Of a DNA stretch of 6,725 nucleotides, positions 1-5,103 are shown in pieces. The stretch spans positions 1-6,725 of the forward strand of contig JAKVCH010000162.1 of NCBI GenBank assembly GCA_022447485.1, written 5' to 3'. The notes under the pieces were generated by a model. It saw only the letters and a program-made list of their open reading frames with translations, made no database searches and was not told where the DNA came from. Numbering within the stretch: position 1 is the stretch's first letter; each line of letters starts with the position of its first letter. The translations under genes and the position numbers were made by a program. The stretch is from Polyangiaceae bacterium (GTDB lineage: Bacteria > Myxococcota_A > Polyangia > Polyangiales > Polyangiaceae).

Positions 1-1241
1 GCGCAGGCGGTCACGACCACGATAGGTAGTCTCCTCATTCTTTCTTCAGCCTCGCGCTGGCGCACCCATTGCATTAAGTTAAAACCATCGAGACCTGGCA
101 TATTGAGGTCTGTAACGAGGGCGTGATATTGGGTGCCTTCTAGCATGATTTGAGCCGTTCTGCCTTCGTCAGCTGTATCCACGCGGCATCCCGCATGGCT
201 CAGGTAGTGCGCCATTAAGCTGCGGTTATCTAAGTGGTCTTCGACAAGAAGAACTCGAATATCCTCTGCAAGGCGGTTTTTGTATTCGATATTTTTCCTC
301 TCCAGCGAACGCGCGTGTGGTTTATCGTGCACTAAATCCACAGTGAACTCAGAACCAAATCCCCACTTACTCTCAAGATGAATCTCCCCACTCATCAGGT
401 CGACAAGCTGCTTGCAGATGCTGAGGCCAAGACCTGTGCCTGGAGCGTGCAGATTGCACCGATAAAAGCGATTAAATACTTTTTTTTGTTCCTCAAGTGG
501 TATCCCTGCGCCCGTATCAGTGACCTGGTAGCGTACTCCCAGGGGCTCGCCAGGTATAAGCTCTGCGGAGATGGTCACCGTTCCCTGCTCAGTGAACTTG
601 ATTGCGTTCCCGACGAGGTTGACCAAGACCTGTACAATGCGCTCTTGGTCGCCAACCACTCTCACGGGTAGATCGTGCGCGGTAGACTTGATGAGTTGAA
701 GCCCCTTTTGGCGAGCGGCCTCAGACATCCGCTCCCAGGCCTTTTCAATCGCTCGGGCGGGCCTAAAGTGATCCTTATGGAGCTTCAGCTGCCCTGACTC
801 GAGCTTTGAGTAGTCGAGAATGTCTTCGATAATGGATTGTAGGGCAATTGCGTTGGAATCGATTCTTTTGATCTGTTGCAAAGTGTGTGCGTCAGCCTCT
901 GATTCGCTGAGAAGGTCTGTGATCCCAAGAATGGACGTAAGAGGCGTCCGCATCTCGTGGCTCATTGTCGCCAAGAATGAGGCTTTGCTACGATTGGCTT
1001 CTTCGAATTTATTTTTCGCAACAGACAGTCGCTCTGCCCGTGCCTTTTCGATTTTCAGTTTGGATTGAAGTCTCTCGAGCTCAGCGCCCAAGCGCACGAG
1101 CTCGTCTTCTGCGCTTGGTGAATACCGGGCGCCTGGGTTCACAATACCAGCGTGTGCGGCTCTCGTAAGCCTTTCTTCCGCCGTGGATCTGCTTGTACGG
1201 GGGCTCTCACCTCGATGGCTTGGCGGCTCCACATTAGGCAT
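1..1241 (-). CDS. Soluble hybrid histidine kinase / response regulator (3' end outside window)
   Basis: Reading leftward from ATG at 1241, the frame stays open for 413 codons to the window edge, so the C-terminus is missing. It autophosphorylates on His and should pass phosphate to an Asp. Residues about 45-88 are charged and heptad-like (coiled coil). HisKA follows with SHEMRTP and phosphoacceptor H95. The HATPase domain (about 195-305) has the N box (N208 to N212), G1 box DTGAGIP at 242, F box FNRFYR and G2 box GTGLGLS at 268. A receiver domain begins near 328, with acidic E334/D335, phospho-acceptor D378 in TDLNMPG and T411; its conserved Lys lies beyond the edge. There is no PAS, GAF, HAMP or membrane segment, so it is cytoplasmic and its input is unknown. 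The start overlaps the stop of the upstream deacetylase gene by 8 bp (ATGCCTAA), with GAGGT about 11 nt upstream, indicating translational coupling. An ATG at 1234 (TAATG) leads into a frame that stops at 1139 and was rejected. Confidence 0.93.
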   Translation of the reverse strand, partial: MPNVEPPSHRGESPRTSRSTAEERLTRAAHAGIVNPGARYSPSAEDELVRLGAELERLQSKLKIEKARAERLSVAKNKFEEANRSKASFLATMSHEMRTPLTSILGITDLLSESEADAHTLQQIKRIDSNAIALQSIIEDILDYSKLESGQLKLHKDHFRPARAIEKAWERMSEAARQKGLQLIKSTAHDLPVRVVGDQERIVQVLVNLVGNAIKFTEQGTVTISAELIPGEPLGVRYQVTDTGAGIPLEEQKKVFNRFYRCNLHAPGTGLGLSICKQLVDLMSGEIHLESKWGFGSEFTVDLVHDKPHARSLERKNIEYKNRLAEDIRVLLVEDHLDNRSLMAHYLSHAGCRVDTADEGRTAQIMLEGTQYHALVTDLNMPGLDGFNLMQWVRQREAEERMRRLPIVVVTAC

Positions 1242-2244
1242 GGTCGCGAATTACCTCGAGAGGCTCTGCCGGCTCGGCGCCAGCAAATCGGCCCCAATAA
1301 ATGGCGGTCGATTGAATCGCGCTGACATCCAGGTAGGGCCGTACCTCTGTTTGACTTCCGAATGATTCGAGCAACTTTATCTTCGCATCCAGGACGTCCC
1401 GAATGCCGACAAAGCGTGTCGGTTGGAAGTGGACTGTTGACGAGGGGCTTTGATAGCAAAAAATGGAGCGCACTCCTCTGGCGGCGACCTGACTAGCATG
1501 GGCCACGGCGCGGTGATCTTGGTGACTGTCTCTTGGAGTATGAGTGTACACAATGTCGGGTTGTTCCCGCTGTATGATCTTCTCGAGAGGGAGGATTGTA
1601 TCTGGTCCATCACTGACGGCACCATCGGGAAGGCCAATCAGTTCTAGCTTCGCGCCTAGATTTTCGGCAGCTTGTCGCGCTTCATCGGCTCTTTGGTCGC
1701 TACTGCCACCGCGGGATCCATCTGAAAGCACTACTACGGTAATACAATCACCGGCCGCCCTGTGTTTCAGTAGGGCACCTCCGCAACCAATTTCTGCATC
1801 GTCCGGGTGGGCGCTAATTGCGACAATATTTTGCCTTTGCGGGGTTATCGAGCTGTGCCGTTCGGTGTCGCGGGTGAGGCGCTCGATAACTTGGACTGAG
1901 TAGTCACGGGTGAGCGGCTTCGCAAGAAAGTCGTCCGCATGCTTGCGAAGTGCCTCTAAAAGAACGGCTCTTCCTTCAAATGCAGTGATGACTAGGCCGG
2001 GGCGCTCGGGAAAGATTTCCTTACTTAGCTGCAAAAGCTGTAAGCCGTCGTAGCCGGGAAGGCCTACATCCGTGATGATTAGGGTGTACTTCGGTTGAAC
2101 CAAAAGACCTTCAGCACTGGGCCCGTCAGACGCAATGTCTACGGTCAGACCGAGGTCAACCTCGATCCATCGCTTCAGTACTGACGCTTGTTCTGGTTCA
2201 TCTTCAACCAATAGAACTCGTCCGTGAGGTGTTTGACTCATCAT
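1234..2244 (-). CDS. Response-regulator receiver domain fused to PIG-L/LmbE family deacetylase
   Basis: A 336-aa two-domain protein. Residues about 8-125 form a CheY-like receiver with acid pocket E14/D15, phosphorylation site D59 in ITDVGLPG, T87 and K109 in the LAKP motif, so all key residues are present. After a short linker (about 125-138), residues 139-320 are a PIG-L/LmbE-type zinc-dependent N-deacetylase. AHPDD is at 145-149 (H146 and D149 expected zinc ligands, D148 expected general base), and SHQDH at 240-244 supplies the third ligand H244. Family members (MshB, BshB, PIG-L, YaiS) hydrolyse N-acetyl groups, typically on GlcNAc-containing molecules; the substrate here is unknown. There is no signal peptide or membrane segment, so it should act in the cytoplasm. 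It is the first gene of a two-gene operon with the overlapping hybrid kinase, its likely phosphodonor. A receiver normally drives DNA binding or cyclic-nucleotide enzymes; phosphorylation here probably gates the deacetylase (inference). The start may be 2244 or 2241 (tandem ATGs), and no strong Shine-Dalgarno is visible. Confidence 0.93.
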   Translation of the reverse strand: MMSQTPHGRVLLVEDEPEQASVLKRWIEVDLGLTVDIASDGPSAEGLLVQPKYTLIITDVGLPGYDGLQLLQLSKEIFPERPGLVITAFEGRAVLLEALRKHADDFLAKPLTRDYSVQVIERLTRDTERHSSITPQRQNIVAISAHPDDAEIGCGGALLKHRAAGDCITVVVLSDGSRGGSSDQRADEARQAAENLGAKLELIGLPDGAVSDGPDTILPLEKIIQREQPDIVYTHTPRDSHQDHRAVAHASQVAARGVRSIFCYQSPSSTVHFQPTRFVGIRDVLDAKIKLLESFGSQTEVRPYLDVSAIQSTAIYWGRFAGAEPAEPLEVIRDHA

Positions 2245-2274
2245 ATCGAGATGAATGCATGAGGTATGCCATCG

Positions 2275-2289
2275 TTTTGACTGTCAAAA
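2275..2289. promoter_or_regulatory. 15-bp inverted repeat in the divergent intergenic region (candidate operator)
   Basis: TTTTGAC-T-GTCAAAA is a perfect 7-bp inverted repeat with a 1-bp centre. It sits 30 bp upstream of the receiver-deacetylase start and about 200 bp upstream of the ATP-grasp gene. A second, overlapping symmetry (TGTCA-N6-TGACA) covers 2282-2297. The minus strand reads TTGACA at 2287-2282, a good -35 hexamer pointing at the deacetylase/kinase operon, but I see no matching -10 at normal spacing. The repeat is long enough to be a dimer-binding site that overlaps a promoter. No protein in the window has a recognisable DNA-binding domain, so its binder is unknown. Confidence 0.4.
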
Positions 2290-2340
2290 TCCTGACAAAC
2301 CAGTCTAAGATGTCGCAATCTGGTGCATTGGGAGCGATAC

Positions 2341-2406
2341 ATGAGGAGCACTAAGACAGGTGCGGAGCTTTCGCCTATTTGTTCCTTTGGCTTATTTGCG
2401 TGGTGA
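2341..2406 (+). CDS. Possible 21-aa short ORF / leader peptide upstream of the ATP-grasp gene
   Basis: ATG at 2341 is preceded by GGGAG at 2330-2334 with 6-nt spacing. That is a better ribosome binding site than any in front of the larger genes here. It encodes MRSTKTGAELSPICSFGLFAW and ends at TGA 2404-2406, 86 bp before the ATP-grasp start and in a different frame. The peptide matches nothing I recognise and has no run of a single amino acid as in classical attenuators. It may be a small regulatory leader ORF, or chance. The rest of 2245-2492 is T-rich, with no other gene I can support. Confidence 0.2.
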   Translation: MRSTKTGAELSPICSFGLFAW

Positions 2407-2492
2407 ATTGTCTATCTGCTTTGTTGTTGGGGCGTTCGAGTGTGTGTTCACTGCCGTCTCTGGATGGCTGGTACAGATTTTGTATTCCCAGG

Positions 2493-3518
2493 ATGATGAC
2501 CAAGAGAGTTTTAGTCACGGGCGCTGGTGGTCCGGCTGCATTGGGAACAATGAAAGCCTTGGCCGATGCAAATATAATTTTCTATTTCGGGGATATGGAT
2601 CCTCTCGCGAGCGGCCTCTACCTCGTCCCGAAAGATAGGCGATGTATTCTACCCAGGGGCGATGATCCGGCGTTCGTGGATGCGCTGTTCGCCTTCTGCT
2701 GTGAAAACCGTATTGATGTTCTTTGGCCGACGGTTGATACAGAACTACTGCCGGTGGCGAAGGCACGCTCGCGCTTTGAGAGCATGGGTATCAAGGTGGC
2801 TTTAGCGCCGCAAAAGACCCTGGAGACCTGCTTGGATAAGTGGTGGCTGTATCAGTCCTGTCGCTTTACGGTACCGTGTCCCGAAACGATTGTAACAAAT
2901 CGGGACGCTGAGCGTTGGTCGGCTAGATTCCCGCGTATCGTCAAGCCCAGGCGCGGAAGCGGCAGTAGGGGCATTCATTATATCGAGTCCTTGCAGGCCT
3001 ATCAGTCCCTCGACGTCGGCGAGGAATGCATCATGCAGGAATACCTTCCTGGTGAAGAGTATTCGATTGACGTATTTGTGTCGCATGATGCTGCTCAGTC
3101 GATTGCGGTGCCACGACGTCGGGCGAAGGTGGATTCAGGGGTAGCCGTGACATGTGAGACGATCCACTCGACCCCGCTGCAACGTTTTGCCCTCCTGGTC
3201 GCTCAACGGATCGAGCTGAGCGGTATTGCGAATGTGCAGGTGCGTTTGGATCATGAGGGTCGCCCGAAGCTGCTCGAGGTCAATCCTCGGGTCGCTGGCA
3301 CCATGATTCTTTCGGTCGAGGCAGTGGTGAACCTGCCCCAATTGATGCTGAACGATACGCTGGGTGAGCCAGTCACTGTTCCAGACGATTATCGAGACCT
3401 AGCCGTAGTGCGGGTGCTCCAGGAAGTTTACCTTGAGCCTGGGGAGATTCGGGCCATGTGCATCGACAGTGAGATCGGTAATATAAATTCTGAGGAAATA
3501 CCACATTCGGCGGCTTAG
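2493..3518 (+). CDS. ATP-grasp ligase (carbamoyl-phosphate-synthase-like)
   Basis: A 341-aa protein from ATG 2493; the adjacent ATG at 2496 is equally possible. It begins directly with a pre-ATP-grasp Rossmann-like strand and glycine loop, VLVTGAGGPAALG, near residues 5-18. The ATP-grasp core follows: IVKP with K151 and a glycine-rich loop (RRGSGSRG) for ATP, the MQEYLPGEEYS segment near 181-191 contacting the adenine side, and the metal-binding LLEVNPRVAGT with E262, N264 and R266. Such enzymes join a carboxylate to an amine or other nucleophile through an acyl phosphate, using ATP and Mg2+. Acceptor and donor cannot be told from sequence. It is cytoplasmic. An in-frame upstream extension to TTG 2379 would add a Cys/Leu-rich stretch unlike the family and was rejected. 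It is divergent from the deacetylase operon and 295 bp upstream of the export genes, so it may modify a sugar precursor of the same polymer (inference). Confidence 0.9.
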   Translation: MMTKRVLVTGAGGPAALGTMKALADANIIFYFGDMDPLASGLYLVPKDRRCILPRGDDPAFVDALFAFCCENRIDVLWPTVDTELLPVAKARSRFESMGIKVALAPQKTLETCLDKWWLYQSCRFTVPCPETIVTNRDAERWSARFPRIVKPRRGSGSRGIHYIESLQAYQSLDVGEECIMQEYLPGEEYSIDVFVSHDAAQSIAVPRRRAKVDSGVAVTCETIHSTPLQRFALLVAQRIELSGIANVQVRLDHEGRPKLLEVNPRVAGTMILSVEAVVNLPQLMLNDTLGEPVTVPDDYRDLAVVRVLQEVYLEPGEIRAMCIDSEIGNINSEEIPHSAA

Positions 3519-3617
3519 CCAGCCTTGGCCTTATCTCTCCCATTAGCTCATTGTGTCGTGGCTTTGGGTTGCGACAGCGACCGCTCGGCGCCCACTGGTC
3601 TTCATTCGCGGTAGGCT

Positions 3618-3714
3618 ATTGTATCGATGTGGCACGGAGTGCTCCAGGCTGTTCTAGAACAGTACGTATCGGGAGGGTGCTCAGCGTCTCAGCACCGTTT
3701 CTGGTCGATACAAT
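3618..3714. repeat. Long-spaced inverted repeat with accompanying direct repeats
   Basis: ATTGTATCGA at 3618-3627 is exactly the reverse complement of TCGATACAAT at 3705-3714 (10-bp arms, 77 bp between them). TGGCACG recurs just right of each arm (3630-3636 and 3717-3723), and ACGTATCG occurs at 3664-3671 and 3721-3728. A smaller inverted repeat, GGTGCT/AGCACC, lies at 3676-3681 and 3691-3696. The clustering suggests multiple binding sites for one regulator, with the right arm covering the candidate -10. Confidence 0.45.
3649..3662. promoter_or_regulatory. Perfect 14-bp palindrome, candidate operator
   Basis: CTGTTCTAGAACAG is fully self-complementary and lies between the arms of the longer inverted repeat. 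Its centre is about 65 bp upstream of the transcription start proposed from the TACAAT -10, a typical distance for an activator site. It resembles, but does not match, the enterobacterial LexA box (CTG-N8-CAG here rather than CTG-N10-CAG). The binder is unknown. Confidence 0.4.
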
Positions 3715-3813
3715 TCTGGCACGTATCGTGAATGTACCGACCTGATGCTTTGTTCCGAAAGCTTAGAGAGGCGGGCCTTTCTCTTGAAACGGTGCCGTCT
3801 CCTTCTAACAGGC

Positions 3814-5103
3814 ATGAGCGGCAGACGTCGTTGGTCGCTATGTTCTTTGCTGCTCTACGGCGTCGCGCTGTGTGCGACGATCTTCAGGACGGAGGCCGCG
3901 CGGGCTGAGAGCTGCGTGACTCTTGAACCGGTAAAGCAGGCGCTTGCAGCTAGAGCATCAGGTGATGTCTTGGTGGCACGGGACTTGCTCTTAAAAGAGG
4001 AGGTGAACTGCGCTGATGATCCAGATTTTTTGATGGAGCTTGCTATCACGCTTTGGTGGCTTGAAGATCCTCGTCTTGCTATGAATAAGTTGCAGTTGGC
4101 AGAGCCGACTGTTGTCGAGGGTTGGTCTGTGGAGCGCCAGGCGGGCTTTTTCGAGATCAAGGGGCGAGTCTACCTGGCTCTGGGAAAGCTTCATCTTGCC
4201 GAGTCGTCGATGCGTAAGGCAGTGCGTCTCAATCCTCAAGAAGCCTCCCACCGCGCGGGTTTGGGCACGGCCCTGCGCGTTGATTATCGACAGAAAGCCG
4301 CCCGACAAGCGTATACCGAAGCATTGAGCATTGACCCTGCCTCGGTTGAGGCTGCGGAAGGTCTCAGGCAACTGAAAAGCGACTATCGTTGGCTCGTTCA
4401 GGCATTCGCGCGTGCAGTGACGGCTGGTGATGGCGGTAATGTCGGGACCGGTTGGAGTCCGGGAGGCGAGCTCTATGCCAATTACAAGCTAACGGGACGT
4501 CATGACCTATTCGCTCGAATTACCCAGCAAATGCCGCAGTTTGGTGATCCAGGTGGGCCTGATACGGAGCTTCCTAGTACCGTCCTTACGCGAGCCGAAG
4601 CGGGCGCTCGTTATGCGTACAGCCCCAATCTTTTGCTTGCCGCAAGCTACCAACTCACGTTTAGCGTGGAGCCCACTCTTCATTCGATACTTCTCGAGTC
4701 GAGTTATCAGCTAAAGCCTCTTGTTTTTCTCCTGGCAGCTCGTCCCGGGGTGAACGCCGCGGGGGATTTCGATATTCTCATGATGGCTGGCCTCCAATAT
4801 TATTTCCGTGGTGATCTCTGGGGTATGCTCCAGGTGTTTCAGCATTTTGCTGCCACGCCACCGGAACGGCCCACTACCTACAGTACCACTGTGCTAGCTA
4901 CAGTAGCGTGGGATGCCACAGCGCGGCTGAACTTACGGGGCGGTGCAGGTTTTGGTATCTACACGAGCGGTTGGGGGTACCCTGCCTATGCCTCGCTGAA
5001 TTATAGGATCTCCGAGCGTTGGAGTGCTGGGCTAGGTTATGAGTTCTTTGGGGGGTTCTATTCTCGGCATCAGCTGAGTTTAGACGCGACGGTGCGGTTT
5101 TGA
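3814..5103 (+). CDS. TPR-containing outer-membrane beta-barrel protein, YaiO-like exopolysaccharide export component
   Basis: From ATG 3814 the product is 429 aa. It has a Sec signal peptide (RRR n-region, hydrophobic core about 8-24, likely cleavage after ARA at 31). A periplasmic helical part (about 35-190) includes two clear TPR units near 112-145 and 146-178, the second ending in LSIDP. The C-terminal 235 residues alternate hydrophobic and polar residues, are rich in Tyr/Gly/Trp, and end in ...DATVRF with the terminal Phe expected of a BAM-assembled barrel. The layout is that of BcsC and PgaA in miniature (those have far more TPRs) and of YaiO-type barrels. It probably forms or gates the polysaccharide exit pore. 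The stop overlaps the TTG start of the BcsB-like gene, so the two are one operon. The start is uncertain: in-frame TTG 3784 lies 12 nt after GAGAGG, and ATG 3745 also exists, but 3814 gives the most typical signal peptide. C34 and C66 could form a disulfide. Confidence 0.87.
   Translation: MSGRRRWSLCSLLLYGVALCATIFRTEAARAESCVTLEPVKQALAARASGDVLVARDLLLKEEVNCADDPDFLMELAITLWWLEDPRLAMNKLQLAEPTVVEGWSVERQAGFFEIKGRVYLALGKLHLAESSMRKAVRLNPQEASHRAGLGTALRVDYRQKAARQAYTEALSIDPASVEAAEGLRQLKSDYRWLVQAFARAVTAGDGGNVGTGWSPGGELYANYKLTGRHDLFARITQQMPQFGDPGGPDTELPSTVLTRAEAGARYAYSPNLLLAASYQLTFSVEPTLHSILLESSYQLKPLVFLLAARPGVNAAGDFDILMMAGLQYYFRGDLWGMLQVFQHFAATPPERPTTYSTTVLATVAWDATARLNLRGGAGFGIYTSGWGYPAYASLNYRISERWSAGLGYEFFGGFYSRHQLSLDATVRF

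Larger units (their letters stand above)
3519..3813. promoter_or_regulatory. Intergenic region between the ATP-grasp gene and the TPR-barrel gene, probable promoter
   Basis: These 295 bp contain no gene I can support and no clear terminator (only a weak GCCA/TGGC hairpin just after the ATP-grasp stop, without a T-run). They are dense in symmetric elements between 3618 and 3730. A possible -10, TACAAT at 3709-3714, matches the sigma-70 consensus at 5 of 6 positions, with no good -35 at 16-18 bp. That would fit an activator-dependent promoter with a start near 3721 and a leader of about 90 nt. GAGAGG at 3766-3771 is the only strong purine-rich ribosome-binding-like stretch before the next gene. 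Confidence 0.4.

Noticed and set aside
1139..1459. Minus-strand ORF of 106 codons overlapping the end of the deacetylase gene and the start of the kinase gene.
   Set aside because: It is out of frame with two genes whose domains are unmistakable, has no recognisable motif, and its internal ATG at 1234 gives only a short dead-end frame.
1544..1903. 119-codon plus-strand ORF opposite the deacetylase gene.
   Set aside because: It is the antisense shadow of the PIG-L domain, with no motif and no ribosome binding site.
2379..2492. N-terminal extension of the ATP-grasp protein from TTG 2379.
   Set aside because: The family fold begins exactly at VLVTGAGG just after ATG 2493/2496. The extension is a Cys/Leu-rich T-biased stretch with no ribosome binding site.
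2360..2638. 92-codon plus-strand ORF with a hydrophobic start that could pass for a membrane protein.
   Set aside because: Its second half overlaps the ATP-grasp coding sequence in another frame. The hydrophobicity comes from the T-rich intergenic bases.
3519..3545. Possible terminator after the ATP-grasp gene.
   Set aside because: Only a 4-bp stem with no following T-run.
3630..3645. Sigma-54-like -24 element TGGCACG, also present at 3717.
   Set aside because: Neither copy has a GC dinucleotide at the -12 spacing (TC and GA are found there instead).
3649..3662. LexA/SOS box reading of the 14-bp palindrome.
   Set aside because: The enterobacterial box needs CTG-N10-CAG; here the spacing is 8, and the gene downstream is not a DNA repair gene.
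3551..3745. 64-codon ORF filling most of the gap between the ATP-grasp and barrel genes.
   Set aside because: No ATG start, no ribosome binding site, composition unlike a protein of any family I know, and the DNA is dominated by palindromes and repeats that look regulatory.
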